This document shows, in pieces, positions 11,991 through 23,900 of a DNA stretch of 64,000 nt. Origin of the DNA: Poecilobothrus nobilitatus (lineage: Eukaryota; Arthropoda; Insecta; Diptera; Dolichopodidae); the NCBI GenBank assembly GCA_947095535.1, contig OX352774.1, positions 239,221,825 through 239,285,824 of the forward strand, given 5' to 3'. The notes below the pieces were generated by a model. That model did not search any database. It had not been told where the DNA came from and saw only the letters and a list, made by a program, of their open reading frames with translations. The translations under genes and the position numbers were made by a program. The stretch's first letter is position 1, and each line of letters starts with the position of its first letter.

Positions 11991-14250
11991 TATTTTTAAT
12001 GTTATTTTAAACATTAATTTTTTTTCAAAATTTCTTTTTCATGTTAATTTTAAATTAAACCAATTAAATATTATAAACTTATTAGTATTTTTTAAATAAT
12101 ATTAATATTGTTTACTCCATAAATTATAGTACAAGACATAGCAATTATGGACCTCTACATATACAAAAATATTATACAACCAGCGATTTTAGTTTCATTA
12201 TAATTTTATCTCCTTTAAAAGTTTTCCTTTTAAAACTTAGCATCAGATAAATCTCTGATTTAAAGTTTTAAATATATCTTTATTTATCTATCATAAATTT
12301 TTTATTGTTCTTTGTTTTTCTGTATGTTCCATTTTTTTTTTTTTTGACATATTTTTATTTTTTTTATTTTACTTTTAAATGAGTTCTTGTTTTATTTTTC
12401 TTAGCAATCAGAATGATATAACCAAAAAAAAATCTGTTGTGTACAATATCTTCCCTGGAGCCATTTCAAACAAAAAAAAAAAAACTAAACTAACATTTTT
12501 TTTAAGTACCTAAACAAATTTAACCTATTCTGTGCTATACTTATTATGTTGACCTATTTCATTTTCAAGGATAATAAAAACAAAAAAAAAAAAACTTTCA
12601 TTTAAATGTTCATCATCAAACTTCTATTTCATTCCTTTGTTTTTCTGCCAAGTATTTATTCCACACCACGTGCTCTATAAACCTAAAAAGAATGACAAAG
12701 AGAAAAAAAAAACCAATTTACTGGTACTGGTCTCACATTAACAAAAACTTTCTTATAATACAACCAAACAAAAGCATAGGTGTAAGAGTAAGTGTAGAGA
12801 ATGGCAATTATTAGAGGCCAAAGAAAAGAAAAAAAAAACAAGAAGCTAATAATCATTATTACTTTTGTTGTTTCCATTTTATTGCCTTTTAAATACCAAA
12901 TCCCTTGGAAAACAAAAAAGAAAATTAGAAAGAGAAGGCAAATTATAAACTTTTTTTTTTGTTTACGTTTCTTTCAATCATTTCTTATCTCTCTTTTTTT
13001 TATTTTCTTTTTTGTTCTTTTTTTTTTGAGTGATTTTGCTCTTTTTTTCTTGTTGAAAAACACAATGATAGAAAGAGAAAGAAAATATAATTTCATTACA
13101 TTAAAGACCTACAAAGAAAATGAAAGAAAAAGAACAAAAATAAAAAAAAACATCAGAATAAAACTGAAGAAAGTTTAATCAAGCAAAACATAAACAGAAT
13201 ACAAAATAAAATACAGAAAGAAAATGAGAGAAAAACAAAAACAAAAGACCATCAATTTTTTTGGTGTCTTGACTGTCCATCACTTAAAACAATGAAGTGA
13301 AATCAGTGATTTCTAAAAAATATTTAAAAGTAAAGAAATATAATGAAGCCTGAGAATGAAAGAAAGAGAGAGGATAGAGAAAAAGAATGACAGAGTAAAA
13401 TTAAATCAAATTATTTTATTTTCTTTTCTTTTTTTTTCTTATATCTTTTTTGTTTAAAATAAAAAATAAAAAATATAAAATTGTAATAGTCAATCAAGTA
13501 TTTAAATGTAATCAAATTATATTCTTAAAATTAAATTAATTTATTAATAAATATATTTTATTTCTCTTTTATTTTTTTTTTTCAGCAAAAAAAAAATTCT
13601 ATGATTCGGAAAATTTCACTTGATTTGTGCTTCATATTATAAAAAAAAAAAGAATAAATAACAAAAAAGTAGTAAGTTTTCATTTTTGTTATTTACTTTT
13701 AATTAAAAATCAATTAATCAATTAATATTACGAGTACCTATAATTAGTTATCTAGATTAGATTAATTAAAATTTATTTTGTTTTCAAATTTAGTGTCAAA
13801 TAAAATTAGTTAAATTAAATTAGTTTTATGAAATTTAGAAGGGGATCCGATTTTTTTATTGAAAAAGAAAAATACTGAAAAAAAATTATTCTTGAAAGAG
13901 AGAATGCCGGAAAAATTATATGTCTTTTGAAATACAAAATGTTAAAGAAAAAAGGCTAGTTTTTTAAGTTTTATTTAAAAATCAGAAATTTTTAAATTAT
14001 AAGTACTAAATACAAAAATTTACAATGTATGACTGACTATTTACATTAAAAGTTTGTCGGGGTTTCTATATAAATTGATTTGAAATTAGTGTTTGGGGGA
14101 AATAGCTCTAACTGCTAATATCTGCTAATATAATTATTATTTCTACATAGCTACCTAGCACAGTTTTTTTGCACTTTTTTCAAAGTTTAGGCAGATAATC
14201 ATGGTTTCAGTATAGTTAGCCGTTATTTGTATTCATTTATTATTTCTCTA
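11991..14250. other. AT-rich stretch without genes
   Basis: This is low-complexity sequence with many T-rich and A/G-rich blocks (12340-13440). Opposing stop-poor frames occur at 12683-12877 and 12801-13178, but their translations are runs of Phe, Ile, Lys and Asn from biased composition. I support nothing here as a gene. Confidence 0.6.
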
Positions 14251-14261
14251 CTATTGATATA

Positions 14262-14653
14262 AGATCCAGTCAATGGTGTAGTGGTTAAGACATCGGCTGG
14301 GTCATATAGATTAACAAAAAGTAATATAGATTTTCCTTATAATATATAATTTGTAAATTAATAAGTAAATTAAAAATTAATTCTATATGTCCTATAAATT
14401 ATAATTAATACCATATTGTAATAGCTATATAATAAAATAATAATAAAACCATAATTCTTGGATAAGATAAATAGATGGAGTAGAAATAGAAATAAAAGAA
14501 ACGTTTTAGTCTTGTACAATAGCTACAGCCGAGTAATCAACGGCTTAGTGAAATTAATGATTCACGAAACTGAAGCCTTAGTCAAATATCAATAATAAAT
14601 GACTTAGTGGATGCCCTATTATACTCCTCATTGAAGTGGCAAGGAAAAAAAAA
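14262..14653 (+). mobile_element. SINE with perfect target-site duplication (copy S7)
   Basis: The 392-bp insertion is bounded by a perfect 11-bp direct repeat CTATTGATATA (14251-14261 and 14654-14664), the mark of target-primed reverse transcription. The head contains AATGGTGTAGTGGTTAAGAC, a good tRNA-type A box. The end (TGAAGTGGCAAGG followed by an A run at 14644-14653) resembles the tail of the other SINEs (TTATGTGGCAGGG then A-rich). No clear B box is visible and the middle is AT-rich, so it is diverged or rearranged. It differs in its head from the GGGGCCTCGG family, so it may be a separate SINE family sharing a tail. Confidence 0.7.
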
Positions 14654-14664
14654 CTATTGATATA

Positions 14665-16235
14665 TGGCAGATTTCACAAGCATATAACTATTAAACAAGT
14701 TTTGTTTTTTTGAAAAATATGAATATAATTATTAACAGGGATTTTAAAGTTAATTACAAAATCACGGTTTCAATAATTTGTTTAGCAGCGGCTTGTTCTG
14801 TATTTTATTTTTAATTTTAATTTAATTACAATGTAAGTATGATTATAAAAGAATTAGCTACTTTTTTTTTTTTAATTATTAAAATACAAATCATAATAAA
14901 TAATTATTGTAATATAATATAAATACAAAATATAAAAAAAACTTATTTATTAAAAATTTTAATTCCACGATTGTTTTTTCAAAAATTTTTTTTTCCATTC
15001 AACACTTTTTTTTCAACCTATGGATTCACACCGTTCAGAATAATGAAATCAAAGCAATTTTTTGAGATATTATTATTAAATTCCACAAGAAATATGAATT
15101 TTCTTTAATTAATCAAAATTTCAAAAGTTTTTTAGCAGTTTAAAGTTAATTTTTCTTTAATTAGAACTACTACTAAAGCATTAAAAGAAAAAAAAAATTT
15201 ATCACCAACTTACATTTATAATATTTTCGTGTCGATTAGGGTTAATTAGACTCGAATTCTGTAAAATGACAATGAAGGCGGCGGAAAGGCTGGCAAAATA
15301 GTTGCGCGATAAAATCACCTTCTTTAGAAGATATACGAACACACATAATTATTTAACTTTGACGCTGTTATGTACAATAAATTAAAACTAATTATTAAGC
15401 AATTTTGTTTTTATATTATATTTACACGGACTATCAGTTTAATACTAACGAATAAATTGTGTAAAGTATTTTAATTTTCAGGAGTTGTTTCACACTAGAT
15501 ACACGCGTTTTAATCGTTGAAGTCTATGTATAATTATTAATTTGATTCAACGATTAGTTGTAATTTAACGATAGGTTGTTATGACCGTCAATTTTATTTT
15601 GATGTGTTTCTACCTAAGATGTAATTTATTCTTTGACTGCGATTATGTATCAAGTCTGCAAGGTTATCATTATTCCTTATCTAATGCGGTGTAATAATTA
15701 ACTCTTTAGCGTCGTATTTTACCACATTTTATTTTCTAAAACGTTAGAGCCGAATTGCTTTATTTTAAATTGAAGCCATTTTAACGTTTGAAGAAATACT
15801 GATACACAAGCTTTTAGGTCTAAATCATCGTACGATTATCTTAGGTCTAAATCATCATAAAACTGTTTTGTTTTTTGTCGCATACAATTTGCAAAATTAT
15901 CTCTTTTTTAAAGAAATAAATTAAATAAATAAATAAATAAAAAATAAAATTGCCAATTTGCTAAAATGAACGACTTGACTACAAATAAATAAATTATTTC
16001 TCTTTGTTTTATTAATTTATTTTATTAAGTCTATATACGTCTTTTATATTTATATAGCATAGTTTTTAAAATCATTGTTTTTCAATTTTGAAAATATAAT
16101 ATCTACTTATAATATTTAAATAACTTAATTATTTTACATTATTACTGAAATGTTTTTGTAATTACCCACATTTATTTTGAAAACCTTACAATAATAATCA
16201 CATGTGTTGTGTAAATTCATCCAGATCGTTATAAA
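14665..16235. other. AT-rich stretch with a less biased unique segment
   Basis: Most of this is simple AT-rich sequence. About 15220-15870 is noticeably less biased (for example AATGAAGGCGGCGGAAAGG near 15272). It contains a tandem pair of TTAGGTCTAAATCATC (near 15814 and 15841). It has no long open frame and no recognisable promoter or RNA gene. It could be an old element or a conserved non-coding block. Confidence 0.5.
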
Positions 16236-16873
16236 TTAAAAAGGTGGCAATATGTAAAAATAAAGGTTTTTAAAGTGGTACATTTTTAAAAAGGCTATAA
16301 AATGTATTTTAGAATATTATGGCCACTTTTTTCATAGAATTTTCTATATAAGAAAAAATGTGAGAAATCAAGAGGCACTTTCTTCTACTTAATCCTGTAA
16401 ACTTAAATTTTGATATCTTACTTTGTGAAGGTGTTAATAAGGTGTTAAATTTGTGAAAGTGTTAAAGTAACAGGGGTCTCAATATTTGATTTTTGACATC
16501 TAATACTTCTTAAACAGAAGGAAGTGCAAACATTTTTTTTAAAGTAACTTTTGCTAATTCTTAAAAATCTTCTTCCTTTCAAAATTTGAAGGTTCTGTCT
16601 AAAAACATTTCAGAACACAACACACAGTAATTTTTTGTACAACATTTAATTCATTATTTAACATTATTTCATACAACATTCCACAACATAAATTTTTTAA
16701 GAAGACCTATAGAGTTAAAAATGTTATTTCTCCATCTTAAATGGTGTAAAAGTTTTCTAAACAGATGAAGTAAACGGACAGATGAACGGGTAAACTAAAT
16801 GGACGGATGAACAAAGCAAAACTACTAATTAAAATTTTTGTAAAATTTTTTTGTAAAAAGCGCTAAAAAGGAA
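16236..16873 (-). mobile_element. Old family C HINE (copy C8)
   Basis: This is a strongly diverged minus-strand copy. The start (GGCAATATGTAAAAATAAAGG, then TTTTTAAAGTGGTACATTT) parallels the reverse-complemented 3' end of copy C2 at 29567. TTTCTATATAAGAAAAAATG and the region around 16741-16810 (TAAAAGTTTTCTAAACAGATG, with repeated ACGGACAGATGAACG) match the 5' part with a decayed GTCC microsatellite. It ends at CGCTAAAAAGG. Old age is inferred from the divergence. Confidence 0.6.
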
Positions 16874-19800
16874 AAAATATATAATTAAAATCGTGTTGGG
16901 ATTATTAGACCAAAAATTATAAGTAATTTATAATTACGAAAAATTATGATGTATAAAATTTTAAAATATTATGTTTGAGTAAATTTTTAGCCATTTTTAA
17001 CTTTTTGCAACCCTACTTTGTTTTGTTTTTTACTAAAAGTTTTATGAAATTTTATGGTAGATAATATGGTACTCGAATTTATTATCGTTCAAATCCTAAA
17101 ATGATATTTAAATACAGGTTAAAAATTCATCAGACGATTTTGTCCTGAAAACTGTTTTTGAGGAAAACATGAGGGTTCAAATTTTTTATAAATTCTTAGT
17201 GAAATTCACTAAAAACCAAAAAATGGAATTAGCGGTTTGAACAAAAATATTTATCAATAAGCAACGTTCTATAAAAGGTAAAACCCAGTATCTAATTCTG
17301 ACAAGAAACATCAGTGACAACATAAAAAGTAGCACTAAAAAACCATAATATTAGTGTCCTATAGATAATAGGTTTTCTAGAATAGAATACCTAATTTTAA
17401 TCTTTCATTTCTTTTCCTTCACAGTAGTTAATTTTCGGTATCAATTCTGAACTTTTCCTATTTCCATTTCCCTCTTTTTGTTTCGTTTAATTTTCCCGCT
17501 GTTCAATTATTATTTTTTTTTTGTTTTGATTCTTAATAGAAAAGTTTTTTTTCTATTTGTTTTTTTCTAATTTTCCAATTTTCATTTTCTTTTTGGTTTA
17601 TTTTTTTTTGCTTTTAGGACAAAAACAGAAAAAAACAAAAAATTTAATAAAGACATGATAATGTTATTAAATTGTTAGAAATTGTCATTGGTTTGGGTAC
17701 GTATACATTATCCAGTTTTTGACACTGCTGTATGTTAAATTTAACCAAAAATAAACAAACAAATAAAAATAAAGACGAAGGAAAAAGTTTAGATTTCATT
17801 ACAACACAAAAAAAAAGGAAAAAAAAATGGTAATAAATTTTCCGAGAAAAACAGTAACAAAAAAACTTAGAGTGAAGGAAAATTGATAAAAGTTATCTAT
17901 TAGTTAAAAAAGGAATGGAATGAGAATGAATTACAATTAGGACAAAAAAATTCACGGATAATTTAAATTGAATATCAATTCTAAGCTTGTTTTTTCTTTT
18001 TTTTTTTTTTGAAAATGGCAGTTATATCTTTCAGCTCTTAAAAACTTTAATATGTAAAATAATGAATGATATCTATTTAGAAATTATAATCAATTTTCGA
18101 CATAACAAAGACTTTCTATGGCCATTAAGAGTTTTTAAGAAGCACTTAAATACTAATCTAACGCTTTAGATAAGGTTACATTAGTTTTTTTTCCAATACA
18201 TAAGAGTTTATAAGCTAGCAATAAGTATATCAAATTCCAAAATTTATCATAACCATTCAAATTTCTTGATCACAATATATTTTTGTGTTCGTTTTGTTTT
18301 ATCTGTCGACAAATTTTCTTAAAAACCAGAATCTATTGGATACCACATTGATAATTAACAATAACAAAAAAATAAAATTCATTTAAATCACCCCAATTTT
18401 ATAAACGTGTCCTTTTAGTTCATCGTCCCCTAAAATCACATTAAATATTAAAGCTGGAAAAACTTTTTTCTAAACTAGAAAAAAAAAACAAATAGGTGTT
18501 TTGTGGGTGTTAATTTTTTACAACAAAAACGAAAAAACAAAAAATAACTGAAAAAATTAATAAATTTTATTTTTAAGAAGACAAGAGACTTGAGACGAAC
18601 AGATGATGATAAATTTGCTACTGATGTTTTCAACTTTTTGTTTTTCTTTCATATTTTTACAATCTTGTTTTTTATTTTTCTTTTTTATTAAAATTAATTT
18701 TTTTTTTTCTTCTGTTTTTGTTATATTTTGAATTTGATTAACTTGAAAAAATGACGCAAAAATAAAACAAAAAAAAAAATAAATAAAACAAAAAATTCTA
18801 AAAAGTTATTCCTTTAAAGCACTTTACAGCGCCATCCCATTCAGAATTGAATAACATAACATCAAAAAACATTGAAACAAAAAAAAAAATAATAAAGAGA
18901 AGCCAAAAAAATTGTCTAATAAATCTGGTCCTTTTTTTTGTTTTTGTTTTTTTTTTTTTTTCTTTTTTTTTTAAATAAATTTTCTTATTTTCTTCAAAAT
19001 TTAATGACGGATATAAATTTGTTATCCTTACGAAGAAAAAAAAATATTACTATCTCTTTCTACTGTTTTGTGTGTAAAAATTAAATTATTTTTGTTTTTT
19101 TTTTTTCATAACAGATGAAAAGAAGGAGAACAAGTTTTTTTTTTTTTGTTTTTTTTTGTATATATTCTCTTTGTTCTTTTAACCGTTTTTATCCTTTCCT
19201 TTTCAGTTTACATTCTATCCTGCCGAATGATAATAATTTTTAATAAACATCATCATTGCGCTGATGATATATTTTATGTTGGTGGTTGGTTTGGTTGATG
19301 ATTTGAAATTAAGATTGAAATCAATGTTAGAATTATTGACTTAATGGGATAATATTGAAGATTTTTACGTCTTCTATTTTTATTTAATCTTTTCATTTTA
19401 TTTTTGTTTTTGGAGCATGAAAACCTTATAAATTTTCCTTTTTACGCGGTTTCATTTTGGGAAATAAAACATAAATATATCAAAAAATGAATACAATCGG
19501 AAATTTTGATTAGTTGTAATGGTGTTGATTGAAAGGCTATCTTTAATTTAAAATATATAGATACAATTATATGTTTATATATATATGAATATTTTATAAA
19601 TTATTTAAGAAATTTTTAACCCTAATAAAAATGAGTGTGATCAAAAAATCTGTTATTTTTAAAATCAATTTTATTTCAGTCTGGAGTTAAAATGCAAAAA
19701 AAAAATATTTAAAAAATTGTTAATAATAAAAAAATACTTCAGTGAAAGTTTTAGAAAAAATGACACATCTTTTCTTATATATTTTTTATAAATGCATTCT

Positions 19801-20362
19801 GATTCGATAAACACAAATTCTGTCTGTGGTACCTACATTATATCTCTATTTCTTCCAATATTCTCGAAGTTTTAATCTTATATAATTTAAAAAAAAAATA
19901 AGCAAATTAATGAAAGCGTATGTAATTTAAAGGTTAACTAGCAAACCGCAAACTAAAACTGAAGAACTGAATTTTTAGCAGGTGGCCTTGTTTGAAAAAA
20001 TAATAATTAAATTTTGATGCTATGCTAAGATTATCCTGATTATCTTGGAATCCTTGGAATCTGATTATCTGGAATCCTTCTAAAAAAAAATTAAATAATA
20101 TTGCAATTTTCGTATCTTTAAAGGTAATTTGACTTACTTTTTTTTCCTGTGACTTTTTTTTTGCCTTCTGATTTAGAAATATGAAAAAGGGTTTCACAGT
20201 TTTAAATTTCAATTTTAAACAAAGTTGAAATAAAAATCCCAAGAAGTCAAATTATGTATTTTAAAAATTTAAAAAAAATTTTAAAGATTACAAATTAATA
20301 AATTAATAGTAAAGAATAAACTCTTAATATCATTATAATAACATCATGGTATATAAACGGTG
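16874..20362. other. AT-rich stretch without genes
   Basis: This is AT-rich, homopolymer-rich sequence, particularly at 18480-19180. Short frames at 17987 and 19934 translate to biased low-complexity peptides. No RNA gene or element ends were recognised. Confidence 0.6.
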
Positions 20363-20956
20363 TCTGAAAGTCGGGGGTGACGAAGAAAGTGAGGTGTAAG
20401 CAAAAAATTGTTTCGGAGGTGTGATCTCTTTCTAAAACATTCTGAGATAATGGCCTTCAAACGGGTTTCGTTAAGTTTTTAAAAACATAATAATATCTTC
20501 ACTCCTGTACAACATACAAGATTATTTTAGGAATCGTAGACAGCAGAAACTATAAGCTTTATACTAATAATTTAAATTTTTTTCTTTTTTTCACTGTTGA
20601 ATAGTTAAAAAACTTTTAAAATCGATAAAATATTGATATTTTTCAATAACTTTCAAATAACTGCACAACACATTTTCTAACTTATAAAAATCATAGCTTT
20701 AATTTATGTTACCATCATTTCTATCGTATCGTTTACCATTTTCGAAAAAATTATAAATATTATCTACCTTCTGTTTTATTAAAATGATTATTAAAAAAAA
20801 AATTTCTATTATGGAACGTAAATTACAATATTATATGAAAAAACCTTCACTACCATTATCTGTAGAACCGTTTAAAATAAATCCATTTTCCCACCAAATT
20901 TTTTGATCGTTTCAACCTCGGTGCTATAACCTCCTTTCTTCGTGACCTTCACTCTG
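20363..20956. mobile_element. MITE-like element with long imperfect terminal inverted repeats
   Basis: The left end (GGGGGTGACGAAGAAAGTGA, 20373 onward) is matched in inverse by the right end (CTCCTTTCTTCGTGACCTTC, 20931-20950). The similarity continues inward for roughly 100 bp: TGAGATAATGG near 20442 on the left corresponds to the reverse complement of CCATTATCTGTAGAA near 20854. The element is about 590 bp with an AT-rich non-coding centre. A clear target duplication is not visible, so I cannot assign a superfamily. Confidence 0.65.
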
Positions 20957-23900
20957 AATATAATTGAAATGTCCAATTTAAATTTAAAACTTTTCGAACT
21001 ATCAAAATACAATATTAGCATTCAACTCATATAACTAGATATTAATAAATTTCATTAGTTGATAAAATGGATTAAAATGACCCACTCTATAAACTTTAGT
21101 GTTAATAAAATCCATCAAATTTATTAATAAGTTAAAAATGAATTAAATATATAGAAACATGTCTTACACATTTTCTTTATGTCAGTTTAGAATTTTTTTT
21201 TTTAAATAATAAATGAGTGAAAGAGATAGATATAGAAAGTATATTAATTTAATCTGATTTCATTAAATGTAATAAAGATAATGTTTTGTGTTTTTTTTTT
21301 TTTTTGTTTTATCCTTTGATTATGGTTAGAAAAAAAAATAACATAATGATGGTAAAATATTATAAAATTTGTGATAATCTTGTTTAAAAATAAAGAAAAA
21401 AAAAATCGACAAAAAAAGTTTAAAAGAGAAAAATTAAATTAAAAAAAAAAAAAAGACATTAAAGAAACATAAATTAAATGGAATCGTTAATTTTTCATTT
21501 TTTCTTTTTCCTATAAATGATGAACAAAAAAAAATTATAAGGAACATTTTTTTCAATTTTTCCAGATCTCATCTGATGAGGTTTTCTTTTTTTTTTTGTT
21601 ATAAAGAGTTTATAAATTATTATAAGTATATTAAAAATTAATATTCTTATTTAGAAAATTGCTTTCTCTTTTAATATAATTTAATGTGTTTAATAATATT
21701 ATAAATTTAAAATTAACTTTTTTAAATATTATCTACTTTGAAAGAAGGAGTATATAATCTAATATGATCATCACATGATACGTGTTATTAAATCAATTAT
21801 ATAATTTTAGTGTTATTTGTATTACAAATTTTTCTTATGATAAAAATCTTTAAAAAATATTAATTAAGTCAGATAAATTTAATTATTAATTTATTAACTT
21901 TAAGTGTCAAAGTGTCATATCATAAAATGAGTGGAAAAAATATTTTTGAACAATATCAGATATATAGGAATATCGAGACTTATACGGTTATGATGAAGTT
22001 CGACGAAATGTTTCGATGAAGAAAAATTCCACATATGGTAGATATTTAAAAATCAGAATTTTATGCATGGCTGCAAAACCTCACTTTTATTTAAATTATT
22101 TTATTTATTTTTTTTTTTTTTTGTATTGTGTCCATTGAAATGGAAAATTAATGCAATTCTTTTCGACACAATTAATCATTCGAAAGCAAACAGTTAAAAA
22201 GAAAGTGTTATTTAGTTAATAATTTTTATTTTTTAAAAGAAAAAAAGTAAAGTTTTTTTTTTTTTTAGATAGCTTTTCGTTTTTAAAGTCAAATGGAACT
22301 GTCAAATGAAAAATTCATAGAAATAATAATTTGGAGATTCTGAAGATAACAGGACCCCGCGTAGGGTGTATGTTAACGGTATTCTTGTGACGTAATCATT
22401 TCAAAAACATATATCTTTATCCTCGCATCACGTCTTTTAAGAACAAAAAGGACGAAAGGTATGAAAGGTATAACACACGTTTATTCATTTCAGTTTTTTC
22501 ATATAAACCGTTATATCTTTAATTCTATTGCATATATATTTAAATAGGGTAATGATCTAATAATATTAGTTTATCATTTGTTTGATTTTTTGTTTTACTT
22601 TGTGAAAGGTGTAATACATAATTATATTTTTATATAGAAATAGTGCAAAACAATATTTTTTTATAGAAATAAATGATTATATCCTCTAAAATATAAGAAA
22701 ATAGGGTCCAAGTGTAAGTCAATGATAATGATATATATGTTGATGACATTACGAAGTATAGTTGACATAATATATACATTGATTTTGACTTACAACAGAG
22801 CCCGTTATCTTTAGAACAGCCCATATTTTCTCTATGGCACAGAAGATGGACGTGTTATATAAAATAGAAATGAACATGTTGTCAATTTGTAATTTTTACA
22901 AATGTTCGGCTGTAAATTGTCTGATTAGATACTTTGGACTAATTAAACTTATCAAATTAATGTAGTGTATGAAATTTATAAAAGTATTGCAATTTAAATT
23001 TAATTTATTAAGAAAAATCTAAGAAAAATAATTGTAGCAAACTTTAAAGACATGCAAAATTTATTTTAAATATTAATTTCAAATAAATTAAAATATTTTA
23101 TGTATTAAAAAAAATTTATGTAAGAAAGAATCAACAATATTATAAAATAAAATTTAACTAATAAAAAACCATATAAAATAAAAAATATCTATCAAAATGA
23201 TTATTAATAAAATTATGAAACAATAACAATTCTTATTATTAGTTATATTTATGTATCATTCTGCAGAATTAAATACATTTTTTTTCCTAAGTATATCTTT
23301 TAAATCCTTTATTACCTACCTATATACTTAAAGGTTTGTTTTTTTTTTTTTCTTAAATTTTTATTTTTTTATCAATCAATTTTTCTTATTAAAGGTCATA
23401 TTCACTATAATAACAAAACCTAGAAAAACTCAATATTCAATTTTAATATTAAGTATATAAAGACAGGATTTGTGTCCTTGGTAACAATGAAACAATGAAT
23501 GAACACTTATAAGAATAAAAATGACATGCAAAAAAAAAAAAAGCAAATTAACTAGCAACAATGTTAACAAATTACATAATATCCTGTTTTTATTAACATA
23601 AAACAAGAAAAAAAAAACATATTATATTATTGTATACAAGCCCAAGGATGATACAAGGATCATAATATTATTATGTAGGTACATGTAATGTTCTATCTAA
23701 TATTATATAGTATATATATATGTAGGTATTATGTAGACATCAGATGTAAATTTGTCTCTTTGAAATTTTTTTTTTATATGTTGTTTACATGGAACATAAC
23801 TGTGAAACAAAGTAAAATCAAATAAGAATGAATAGAAAGAGATCGAAAATCGATAAGAATATTCGAGGCAGTTTTTTGTTTTTCTTTTTTTTAAGGATAT

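Noticed and set aside
12801..13178. Longest open frame in the window (125 codons, plus strand)
   Set aside because: The translation is Lys/Ile/Phe-rich from A and T tracts, an overlapping frame is also open on the other strand, and no motif, start context or homology is visible.
19934..20242. 102-codon minus-strand frame
   Set aside because: Biased Phe/Lys composition, no recognisable domain, and no splice or promoter context.
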